Assembly (NCBI GenBank): GCA_037440125.1 | Contig: JBBIUU010000004.1 | Location: 1 to 62,239 of the forward strand | Origin: JAKAJA01 sp037440125 | GTDB taxonomy: Bacteria; Acidobacteriota; UBA4820; DSQY01 | Length of the DNA: 62,239 nucleotides | Direction: 5' to 3' | Shown: in pieces, positions 1 to 9,446 of the stretch | How positions within the stretch are numbered: position 1 is the first letter of the stretch | How the letters are laid out: the number at the start of each line of letters is the position of its first letter | Made by a program: the position numbers and the translations under genes | The notes under the pieces: model-generated | Told to the model about the DNA's origin: nothing | Databases searched by the model: none | Seen by the model: only the letters and a program-made list of their open reading frames with translations

Positions 1-10
1 GCCCAACCAA

Positions 11-41
11 AAGAAAAGCCCGGGAGCTTTCGCCCCCGGGC
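11..41 (-). terminator. Rho-independent terminator of the tricorn-like peptidase gene
   Basis: A GC-rich hairpin with 7 bp (18-24 with 35-41), one mismatch, two further pairs and a TTTC loop on the plus strand. Read on the minus strand it is followed by TTTTCTTTTGG. It lies about 60 bp past the stop codon of the minus-strand peptidase gene. Confidence 0.75.
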
Positions 42-100
42 GTTTACTTGTCTTAATGTTTGCGCTACTTACCTAGTCACCTACGTACCTACTCACCTGC

Positions 101-3100
101 TCACGGCTTCAGGATGTCCGAACCGTGGGGCCTCGCCTTGTCGGGATACGGCGGCGGGCCCGGGGTCGGGAGCGGGTCCTTCTTGAGCTGGTCCATGAGG
201 TAGCCCATGGCGGCCTCGAGCTGGGCGTCCTTGCCCTTGAGCACGTCGCCGGGCATGTTCTGCACCTCGTAGTCCGGGTCCACGCCGCGCCCCTCGTAGA
301 GCCATTTGCCGGCGAAGCCGTAGAGGCCGTACTGCGGGGGCGTCACCACACCCCCGTCGACGAGGGGCTCGTGGGCCTCGATGCCGAAGGCCCCGCCCCA
401 CGTCCGCACGCCGAAGACCGGGGCGATCTTCTTGATCTGGATGGCGGTCGCGAAGATCTCGCCGTCGGACCCCGTGTCCTCGTTCACGAGCACGGCGTAG
501 TGCGCGCGGGCCGAGGCCTCCGGGTTCAGCGTCTGCTTGCCCTCGCGGGGTTGGGTGAGCCCCCAGACCTTCCGCTCGATGCGCTCGATGATCATCTCGG
601 CGGTGAACCCGCCCCCGTTGTAGCGGGCGTCGAGCACGATGAGCTTCTTGTCGGACTGGGGATAGAAGCCCCGCGCGAACTCGATGAGGCCGTCCTCCCC
701 CATGTCGGGCATGTGGATGTAGCCCGCCTGGCCGCCGCTCAGCTTGTCCACCATGGCGGCGCGCTGGTCCACCCACTCGCGGTAGCGGATCTCGCTCTCG
801 TTCGTGATGGTGGTGGTCCTGTAGGTCTTCGCGCCTTCCGCGGAGGGCCGGGTGTTGTAGGTGAGGGTCACGAGCTTGCCGGCGCGGTTCTCGAAGGGGG
901 CGAAGACGTTGTCGGCGGCGGTCACCTCGACGCCGTCCACGGCGATGAGGTAGTCGCCCTCCTTGATGGGGCAGCCGGGCTCGGCGAGGGGGGAGCGCAT
1001 GTCCTTGCTCCACGACTTGCCGGGGATGACGTGGCTGATCCGGTAGTAGTTGGCGCGCGAGGGCAGGTCGAAATCGCAGCCCAGGACGCCCGTCTGGATG
1101 CGTTTGCCGCTCGGGCCGTTGTCGCCGCCCATGGCGTACGTGTGGCCCGTGGCGAGCTCACCGATCATCTCGCCGATGAGGTAGGTCAGGTCCTGGCGGT
1201 TGCCGCAGTCGGGGACGAACTTGCCGTACTTCTCGCCCATGGCGGCCCAGTCGACGCCGTGCATGTTCTTGTCGTAGAACCAATCGCGCTGGATCCGCCA
1301 GGCCTCCCAGAACTCCTGGTGGAACTCCTGGAGGCGGTCGATCTTGATCTTGACGTCCGCGAGGTCCACGACGCCGTCGCCGACCTTGGCCTTGCCCCCG
1401 GCGTCCACGATGCCGTACTTGTTCCCGGCCTTGTAGACGAGCTTCTTCCCGTCGGCGCTGAGGTGGTAGTTCTGGATGCCCTCCATGACCTGCGAGGCCT
1501 TCTTGTCGTCGAGCTTGTAGGCGTAAAGGTCCACATCCTCCGAGGTGGCGTCGGTGATGAAGTCGTACGCGCCCTGGAAGACGGGCTTGGGGCGGGACAC
1601 GAAGAGGAACCCCTTGTCGGTGGCCTCGAGGCGGAAGTAGGTGCCGGGCTCCACGCCCGCGGCGGGGACCATGCGCTTCTCGAGGTCCGCCACGTCGATG
1701 GCCGTGCCCGAGGCCTTGGGCGCCTCGGTCTTTCCCTTATCGGGGCCCTTCTCGCCGCCCTCCTTCTTGGGCGCGGGCTGCTCCTCCTCGTCGTCCGCGC
1801 CGGGCGCGAAGGGCGAGGGGGCGCCCTTTTTGAGGACGACCACGTAGGGCAGGGTCATGTCGATGAAGATGTGCTCCTGGTCGATCTGTCCCATGATCGG
1901 CGCGAAGGTCCGGTAGGAGAGGAGGTAGAGGTAGCGGCCCTTGGGGTCGAAGCTCGGGCTCCAGGACTGGTACGTGTCGGTGGTGACGGGCGAGATCTGC
2001 TTCGTGTCGAGGCTGTAGAGGAGGACCACCTCGTTCACGTTCTCCGTCTTCTTGGTGTAGGCGACCCAGCGGCTGTCGGGGGACCAGACGAAATCTTGGA
2101 TGCCCCAGCGCTCCCAGCCGTCGTCGTAGTCTCCCTTGTCGATGACCGTGATGGCGCCCGTGGAGACGTCCACGAGGTTCAGGCGCATGAACTTGTCGCC
2201 GAAGAGGATCCACTTCGAGTCCGGGGACCAGACGAGCTGGAACCGGTAGCCCTTGTTGCCCGAGGTGACCTGCCTCCAGGGCTTCTCGCCCTTCGCGTCC
2301 GCCAGGTAGATCTCCTCCTCTCCCGACTTGTCCGAGATGAAGGCGACCCATTTCCCGTCGGGCGACCAGGTGGGCTCCTTCTCGCGGGAGCCGCTCGTGC
2401 GCGTCAGGTTCTTCCAGGGGCCCGCGTCCTTCTCCTTGGGGACGATGAGGACCTCGCCGCGGCTCTCGAGGAGGAGGGCGTCCCCCTTGGGGTCGAGCCC
2501 GAACCGGCCGGGGTTCGCGGTGGCCGCGATGAATTCGGCCCGGACCTTCGCGCGGTCGCTGGGCATGCGGATGTCGAGCTTGCGGGGCTGCTCCGTCTTC
2601 AGGTCCAGGACGTAGAGCTCCTCGCCGTACTGGTAGACGATGGAATCGGGCCCGGCGCTCGGGAACTTCACGTCGTAGTCGGTGTAATGCGTGACGGCCT
2701 TGGTGTCGCCGGTCCTGGGATCGAACTTGAAGACGTTCATGGTCCCCGCTTCACGGTCGGAGGAGAAGTAGATGTAATCCCCCCGCCACATCGGGTAGTT
2801 GTCGGCGCCCCTCGAGGGCGTGATGATCCTGAAATCGCCCTTGGCGAGGCTCCCCACCCATATCTTCTGCGCGTCTCCGCCCTGGTGCCGCTTCCATGTG
2901 CGCGTCTCGCCGCCCAGACGGCAGTAAGCGACCTGCGTCCCGTCGGGCGAGAGGGACGCGAGCCCCGCGCGGTCGATGGGGAGCTTCGTCTCGGTGCCGC
3001 CCTTGACGGAGATCGTGTAGACCTGCTCGCCGCGGAAGGGGTACTCGCGGCGGGAGCGGAAGAGGATGGACTGGCCGTCGGGGGTCCAGCCGAGCACGAG

Positions 3101-3424
3101 GTCCGGGGCCGGGTGGTAGGTGAGGCGCTTGGGCACGCCTCCCCCGGCGGGCATCAGATAGACGTCCGCGCCGCCGTCGTAGCCTGCTGTGAAGGCGATC
3201 CACTGGCCATCGGGGCTGAACTTGGCGAAACCCTCGGAGCCGGGGTCGCTCGTGACGCGCCGGGCGTCGCCGCCCCGGGCGGAGGCGAGCCAGAGGTCGC
3301 CCTCGTAGGTGAACACGATCTGGTCGCCGTGGACGTCCGCCAGGCGCATGAGGTGCGTCTGGGCGCCGGCGAAGACGCCCGCGGCCAGGAAGAGCAGTGC
3401 GAAGACCCATCTCGACGTGCGCAT
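101..3424 (-). CDS. Secreted tricorn-type peptidase (S41 family) with beta-propellers and PDZ domain
   Basis: An 1107-residue protein of the tricorn protease/S41 type, likely exported and degrading peptides to small products. The start is the ATG at 3424, because GGGAGG lies just upstream and a signal peptide (MRTSRWVFALLF...) begins there; a start 28 codons upstream would bury that signal. The N-terminal two thirds contain repeated PD40/WD40-like blades (SPDGQW, SPDGTQ, SPDGKW). A PDZ-like stretch (LIAVDGVEV) lies near residue 828. The catalytic half shows TGHTY near residue 758 (the tricorn Ser-His pair, here with Gly before the His) and TGSDGE near residue 985 with the expected nucleophile Ser. 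A Glu/Lys/Pro-rich low-complexity linker lies about two fifths along. It is the last gene before its own terminator. Family assignment is firm; substrate is not known. Confidence 0.92.
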   Translation of the reverse strand: MRTSRWVFALLFLAAGVFAGAQTHLMRLADVHGDQIVFTYEGDLWLASARGGDARRVTSDPGSEGFAKFSPDGQWIAFTAGYDGGADVYLMPAGGGVPKRLTYHPAPDLVLGWTPDGQSILFRSRREYPFRGEQVYTISVKGGTETKLPIDRAGLASLSPDGTQVAYCRLGGETRTWKRHQGGDAQKIWVGSLAKGDFRIITPSRGADNYPMWRGDYIYFSSDREAGTMNVFKFDPRTGDTKAVTHYTDYDVKFPSAGPDSIVYQYGEELYVLDLKTEQPRKLDIRMPSDRAKVRAEFIAATANPGRFGLDPKGDALLLESRGEVLIVPKEKDAGPWKNLTRTSGSREKEPTWSPDGKWVAFISDKSGEEEIYLADAKGEKPWRQVTSGNKGYRFQLVWSPDSKWILFGDKFMRLNLVDVSTGAITVIDKGDYDDGWERWGIQDFVWSPDSRWVAYTKKTENVNEVVLLYSLDTKQISPVTTDTYQSWSPSFDPKGRYLYLLSYRTFAPIMGQIDQEHIFIDMTLPYVVVLKKGAPSPFAPGADDEEEQPAPKKEGGEKGPDKGKTEAPKASGTAIDVADLEKRMVPAAGVEPGTYFRLEATDKGFLFVSRPKPVFQGAYDFITDATSEDVDLYAYKLDDKKASQVMEGIQNYHLSADGKKLVYKAGNKYGIVDAGGKAKVGDGVVDLADVKIKIDRLQEFHQEFWEAWRIQRDWFYDKNMHGVDWAAMGEKYGKFVPDCGNRQDLTYLIGEMIGELATGHTYAMGGDNGPSGKRIQTGVLGCDFDLPSRANYYRISHVIPGKSWSKDMRSPLAEPGCPIKEGDYLIAVDGVEVTAADNVFAPFENRAGKLVTLTYNTRPSAEGAKTYRTTTITNESEIRYREWVDQRAAMVDKLSGGQAGYIHMPDMGEDGLIEFARGFYPQSDKKLIVLDARYNGGGFTAEMIIERIERKVWGLTQPREGKQTLNPEASARAHYAVLVNEDTGSDGEIFATAIQIKKIAPVFGVRTWGGAFGIEAHEPLVDGGVVTPPQYGLYGFAGKWLYEGRGVDPDYEVQNMPGDVLKGKDAQLEAAMGYLMDQLKKDPLPTPGPPPYPDKARPHGSDILKP

Positions 3425-3500
3425 GAATCCCTCCCGAAGTCTGGACAAGACAAACCCTAACCTAAATCCATACGGAGCTTGCGGGCTTGAGGTTTTCCAC

Positions 3501-3538
3501 AGCCCCAAAGCAAAGGGGACGGCCCGTGGACCGCCCCC
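3501..3538 (-). terminator. Possible weak terminator downstream of the solute-binding gene
   Basis: On the minus strand a hairpin pairs CGG/CCG (3520-3522 with 3531-3533) and GGGG/CCCC, with one bulged A, followed by TTTGCTTTGGGG. It sits 30 bp past the stop of the minus-strand gene. The T tract is interrupted, so this is moderate evidence. Confidence 0.45.
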
Positions 3539-3566
3539 CTGGCCTCTCCAGAACGCCCATGGAGCC

Positions 3567-4460
3567 TCAGTACTTGTTCACGACCTTGGACGCGTCGTAG
3601 GGCACCCCGAGCGCCTTGGCCGAGGCCTCGTTGACGCTCATCACGAACCGGGCGGGGTAGTAGATCTTCCGCTCGTCGCCCTTGGTCTTGAGGAGCTTCA
3701 TGGCCGAGGCGGCCGTCCTGGCGATGTCGTCCGCCTGGGGGTAGAACGCGAAGGGAGCGCCCTGGGACGTCACCGAGTCGATGAACCCGATGACCGGCTT
3801 CTTGGCGTCCGTGCACGTGGAGACGATGAAGCGGAGCGTGTCGGGCGAGAAGGCCAGGGGATCGAGGAGGAGGAGCACGGCGTCCACGTCCTTCACCGCG
3901 CGCCCCAGCACCGGGCCGAGGTCCTCCGGGCCGTTCACGCCCAGGAGCTTGAGGGGGATCTTCTCGGCGTTGGCCGCCTCCTCGAAGGCCCTTGCCACCT
4001 CCTGGTTGTGCTTCTTGGTGTACAGGACCGCGAGGCGCCCGAGGTTCATGGAGGAGCGCGCGTAGGTGAGGACGCCGCGGGGGTCGGGATAGGGCGAAAC
4101 CCCGGCCCACTTGGGGCGCTGGTTGATTCCGCTCGATGCGGGGTTCGGCACGAAGATGTAGATGCCCGAGGAGGTGGGCCGCTGGGCCGCCAGCGTGGAG
4201 GCGGCGGTCCCCACGGCGAAGAAGTACTTGACGCCCTTGGCTTCGAGCGCCTTGAGGTCCTCCGTGCTCTGGGCCTGGTTGGAGGACACCAGGACGGGGC
4301 CCACGGGAACTCCGAGCCCCTCGGCACCGCAGGCGGTCTTGAGGGCGGCCGAGACGCCGTCGAAGATGGATCCGCCCTGTTGCTGGTAGATGGCGACATC
4401 CTGAGCGTGGAGGGCGACCGCGGCGGCCAGGACGAACCCAAACGTCAGCAAGCGCTTCAT
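3567..4460 (-). CDS. ABC transporter substrate-binding protein (TrpX/ABC_sub_bind-like)
   Basis: A 297-residue periplasmic binding protein of the ABC_sub_bind (PF04392-like) type, resembling tryptophan/tyrosine or hydrophobic-ligand binders. The signal peptide MKRLLTFGFVLAAAVALHAQ sets the start at 4460, with GGAGG 7 bases upstream; an in-frame ATG 7 codons earlier would precede the signal. Two alpha/beta lobes are seen: the first contains VGTAAS and the second GFIDSVT, as in the family. No permease or ATPase gene adjoins it, so it is an orphan binding protein here, possibly with a sensory role. The ligand cannot be inferred. It is divergent from purS. Confidence 0.82.
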   Translation of the reverse strand: MKRLLTFGFVLAAAVALHAQDVAIYQQQGGSIFDGVSAALKTACGAEGLGVPVGPVLVSSNQAQSTEDLKALEAKGVKYFFAVGTAASTLAAQRPTSSGIYIFVPNPASSGINQRPKWAGVSPYPDPRGVLTYARSSMNLGRLAVLYTKKHNQEVARAFEEAANAEKIPLKLLGVNGPEDLGPVLGRAVKDVDAVLLLLDPLAFSPDTLRFIVSTCTDAKKPVIGFIDSVTSQGAPFAFYPQADDIARTAASAMKLLKTKGDERKIYYPARFVMSVNEASAKALGVPYDASKVVNKY

Positions 4461-4536
4461 GGAGGTACCTCCAGACCTCATAATCTACCACGGGTCGGGA
4501 ACGGCAAGCCCACGACCGGAGCGTCCCGGAGTCCCC

Positions 4537-4565
4537 TGGAAACAGGGGGCAAACTCTGCTAACAT
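4537..4565 (+). promoter_or_regulatory. Candidate promoter of the pur operon
   Basis: TGGAAA at 4537-4542, a 17-bp spacer and TAACAT at 4560-4565, preceded by TGC, which makes an extended -10. It lies 51 bp upstream of purS in the divergent gap. The -35 matches consensus at four positions. No purine riboswitch was recognised between it and purS. Confidence 0.5.
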
Positions 4566-4616
4566 ATGGTTTTAGCGGCGCAACACGGGCGGCGCTTCCA
4601 GGAAAAGGAGCTATTA

Positions 4617-4862
4617 ATGAAAGCCAGGGTTCACGTGTTCCTGAAGGAAGGCGTGCTGGACCCCCAGGGCAAGGCTGTGGCCAACTCCCTGAAAGCGCTG
4701 GGGTTCCCGGAAGTCGAATCGGTCCGGCAGGGCAAATTTTTCGACATCGAAACCTCCTCGACGGGCGGGGGATCGGCCGAGGAACGCTTGAAGGACTACT
4801 GCAAGAAGCTCCTCGCCAACCCGGTCATCGAGAACTTCCGAGTCGAGGTCCTCGAGCCATGA
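4617..4862 (+). CDS. purS: Phosphoribosylformylglycinamidine synthase subunit PurS
   Basis: An 81-residue small subunit that bridges PurL and PurQ in the FGAM synthase complex of de novo purine synthesis. The start ATG at 4617 is set by AAGGAG six bases upstream and by the conserved beginning MKARVHVFLKEGVLDPQG; a longer reading of the frame has no RBS. Length and the KALGF and GKFFDIE segments match the family. It overlaps purQ by an ATGA, so the two subunits are translationally coupled. First gene of the purine cluster. Confidence 0.96.
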   Translation: MKARVHVFLKEGVLDPQGKAVANSLKALGFPEVESVRQGKFFDIETSSTGGGSAEERLKDYCKKLLANPVIENFRVEVLEP

Positions 4863-5551
4863 AGGTCGGCGTCGTCATCTTCCCCGGGTCCAACTGCGAC
4901 CACGACGCGCTGGAGTGGTCCTCCCAGCTCCTGAACCTGCCCACCGAGGCCATCTGGTACCAGGACCGCGACCTGCGCGGCGTGGACCTCGTCATCCTGC
5001 CGGGCGGGTTCTCCTACGGCGACTACCTCCGCTGCGGGGCCATGGCGGCCCGCGCCCCCATCATGGAGGAGGTGGTGAGGCACGCCGAGCGCGGCGCCCC
5101 CGTCATCGGGATCTGCAACGGCTTCCAGGTGCTCTGCGAAGCGGGGCTGCTCCCCGGCGCCCTGCTGAGGAACGAGCACCTCACCTTCCTCTGCCAGGAC
5201 GTCTACCTCCGCGTCGAGACGACGGGCTCCCCGTGGACCCGCGAGCTGAGGAAGGGGCAGGTCCTGCGCGTGCCCATCGCCCACGGGGACGGCAACTACT
5301 TCTGCGACCCCGCGACCCTGGAGCGCCTCAAGGGCGAGGACCGCGTGGCCCTCCGCTACGTGAACCCCGAGGGCGAGCTCGATCCCGCGTGGAACGTGAA
5401 CGGGTCCCTCGAGTCCATCGCCGGGATCCTCTCCGGGAAGCGGAACGTGCTGGGCATGATGCCCCACCCCGAGCGGGCGAGCGAGGGGATCGTGGGCTCC
5501 TCCGACGGCCTGGGCCTCTTCAGGTCCGCCGTGGCGGCGCTGTGCGGTTGA
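4859..5551 (+). CDS. purQ: Phosphoribosylformylglycinamidine synthase subunit PurQ (glutaminase)
   Basis: A 230-residue class I glutamine amidotransferase that supplies ammonia to PurL. The nucleophile lies in GICNGFQVLCEAG (Cys near residue 86) and the catalytic His/Glu in MMPHPERA near residue 203; PGGFSYGDYLR forms the usual oxyanion region. The ATG overlaps the purS stop. The 128 bp to purL carry two opposed GATGATGG/CTCATCG repeat arrays rather than a plain spacer. Confidence 0.97.
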   Translation: MKVGVVIFPGSNCDHDALEWSSQLLNLPTEAIWYQDRDLRGVDLVILPGGFSYGDYLRCGAMAARAPIMEEVVRHAERGAPVIGICNGFQVLCEAGLLPGALLRNEHLTFLCQDVYLRVETTGSPWTRELRKGQVLRVPIAHGDGNYFCDPATLERLKGEDRVALRYVNPEGELDPAWNVNGSLESIAGILSGKRNVLGMMPHPERASEGIVGSSDGLGLFRSAVAALCG

Positions 5552-5553
5552 GC

Positions 5554-5660
5554 AGGATGATGGATGATCGATGATGGATGATGGAGGAGAGGGACGTCGT
5601 CTGCGACGCGCGCCGGGAGCCGGATTGTTGCCCCTCATCGTTCATCGCTCATCCCTCATC
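5554..5660. repeat. Heptad repeat pair GATGATG / CTCATCG between purQ and purL
   Basis: Just after the purQ stop, 5554-5585 is built of 7-bp units of the form RATGATS. At 5632-5660 the opposite-strand version appears as CTCATCG, TTCATCG, CTCATCC, CTCATC and ends before the purL ribosome site. The two arms could pair imperfectly. The same CTCATCG array recurs inside hemH at 24594. Confidence 0.85.
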
Positions 5661-5679
5661 TTCCTTTTGGAGTTCCCGA

Positions 5680-7899
<2,220 letters not shown>

Positions 7900-7910
7900 C
7901 CTTCGATGAA

Positions 7911-8050
7911 GGCATGAGGCGGCAGGCGTGAGGCTGGAGGTGGAGACGATGACCCCGAACACGGCTCCCTGGATTGACCGCACGTTTCATCTGCAGGCCG
8001 CCGCATGCGTGTCAGGCTTCCCCTCGCGCCTCGCGCCTCGCGCCTCGCGA
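7911..8050. repeat. Heptad repeat pair GGCGTGA / CGCCTCG between purL and purF
   Basis: 7911-7942 carries GCATGAGGCGGCAGGCGTGAGG-type units and 8021-8050 carries four CGCCTCG units in the opposite sense, ending 11 bp before the purF ATG. The same pair of arms recurs around the gap between pilC and pilB (55434-55646). No clear ribosome site was found for purF, so the array forms its leader. Confidence 0.8.
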
Positions 8051-8060
8051 CTGCCCTAGC

Positions 8061-9446
8061 ATGTGCGGCATCTTCGGCATCTACCGGCATCCCGAGGCGG
8101 CCAAGCTGGCCGTGTACGGCCTCTACGCGCTCCAGCACCGCGGGCAGGAGTCGGCGGGCGTGGCCTCCACCGACGGCTCGGCCATCTGCATCGCCAAGGG
8201 GATGGGCCTCGTCTCCGAGGTCTTCGGCCAGCGCGACCTGAGGGACCTTCGGGGCGACACCGCCATCGGCCACGTGCGCTACTCCACCTCGGGCAGCTCC
8301 CACGAGCGTAACGCGGGGCCCATCCTCGCGGCCACGCAGCACGGCGAGATGGCCCTCGGCCACAACGGGAATCTCGTGAACTGCGGCGACCTGCGCGAGG
8401 AGCTCGAGCGCGGCGGCGCCATCTTCTCCACGACCACCGACTCGGAGGTCATCCTCCACCTCTTCGCTCGCTCCACCCAGTCCAACCCCATCGACGCCCT
8501 CGTGGAGAGCCTCCTCCGCCTGCAGGGCGCCTTCAGCCTCGTGATCCTCCTGGGGGAGACCCTCATCGCGGTGCGCGACCCCTGGGGGTTCAGGCCCCTA
8601 GTGCTGGGGGAGCTCGACGGCAGCGCCGTTTTCGCCTCCGAGACCTGCGCGCTGGACCTCCTCAAGGCCAAGCTCGTGCGCGAGATCGCGCCCGGAGAGG
8701 TGCTCGTCATCGGCCCCTCGGGCGTGCGCTCGCTCTTCCCCTTCCCCAAGACCCAGCACGCGCCTTGCATCTTCGAGTACGTCTACTTCGCCCGTCCCGA
8801 CACGGACCTCTTCGGCTCGGTGGTCTTTCCGGTGCGCCAGGCCATGGGGCGGAGGCTCGCGGAAGAGCAGCCCGCGGCAGCGGACTGCGTCGTACCCGTG
8901 CCCGACTCGGGGACGCCCGCGGCCATCGGCTACGCCGAGCAGAGCGGCCTGCCCCTCGTGTGGGGGCTCATCCGCAACCACTACGTGGGCCGGACCTTCA
9001 TCGCCCCGCGCCAGTCCCTGCGGGAGATCTCGGCGCGCCTCAAGCTCAACGCCGTCTCGTCCCTCCTCAAGGGCAAAGGCGTGGTCCTCGTGGACGACTC
9101 CCTCGTGAGGGGCACCACGTCGCGGAAGATTGTGAGGCTCGTGAGGGACGCGGGGGCCTCCGAGGTGCACCTCCGGCTCAGCAGCCCGCCCATCGTGAAC
9201 CCGTGCCTCTACGGCATCGACACGCCCGAGAGGTCCGAGCTCCTCGCCGCCAACATGGACCTCGCGGCCATCACGGCCTTCGTGGAGGCCGACTCCGTGG
9301 GGTACCTGAGCGCGGAGGGCATGCACGAGGCTGCCCGCCTGCCCCTCGGAGGCGCCTGCCACGCTTGTTTCGGGGGTCCCTACCCCGTACAATATCGGGA
9401 GATGCGCCAGCGGCAGCGGCAGCTTTTCGAGAAGGAGCGCCGATGA
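8061..9446 (+). CDS. purF: Amidophosphoribosyltransferase PurF
   Basis: A 461-residue enzyme for the first committed purine step (PRPP + Gln to phosphoribosylamine). The start at 8061 is fixed because MCGIFGIY exposes Cys2 as the N-terminal nucleophile. HRGQESAG and GHVRYSTSG complete the glutaminase domain, and VLVDDSLVRGTTS near residue 343 is the PRPP loop of the phosphoribosyltransferase domain. C-terminal cysteines (GGACHACFG) agree with a 4Fe-4S-bearing, Bacillus-type enzyme, but cluster binding is inferred. The stop overlaps the ATG of the next gene, a chemoreceptor. Confidence 0.97.
   Translation: MCGIFGIYRHPEAAKLAVYGLYALQHRGQESAGVASTDGSAICIAKGMGLVSEVFGQRDLRDLRGDTAIGHVRYSTSGSSHERNAGPILAATQHGEMALGHNGNLVNCGDLREELERGGAIFSTTTDSEVILHLFARSTQSNPIDALVESLLRLQGAFSLVILLGETLIAVRDPWGFRPLVLGELDGSAVFASETCALDLLKAKLVREIAPGEVLVIGPSGVRSLFPFPKTQHAPCIFEYVYFARPDTDLFGSVVFPVRQAMGRRLAEEQPAAADCVVPVPDSGTPAAIGYAEQSGLPLVWGLIRNHYVGRTFIAPRQSLREISARLKLNAVSSLLKGKGVVLVDDSLVRGTTSRKIVRLVRDAGASEVHLRLSSPPIVNPCLYGIDTPERSELLAANMDLAAITAFVEADSVGYLSAEGMHEAARLPLGGACHACFGGPYPVQYREMRQRQRQLFEKERR

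Noticed and set aside
125..3460. 1111-codon open frame antisense to the tricorn-like peptidase
   Set aside because: Very high GC makes stop codons rare on the opposite strand. The translation is Val/Gly/Asp/Leu-rich without motifs, while the minus-strand frame has a signal peptide, ribosome site and family motifs. The same applies to long antisense frames over purL, the chemoreceptor, der and others.
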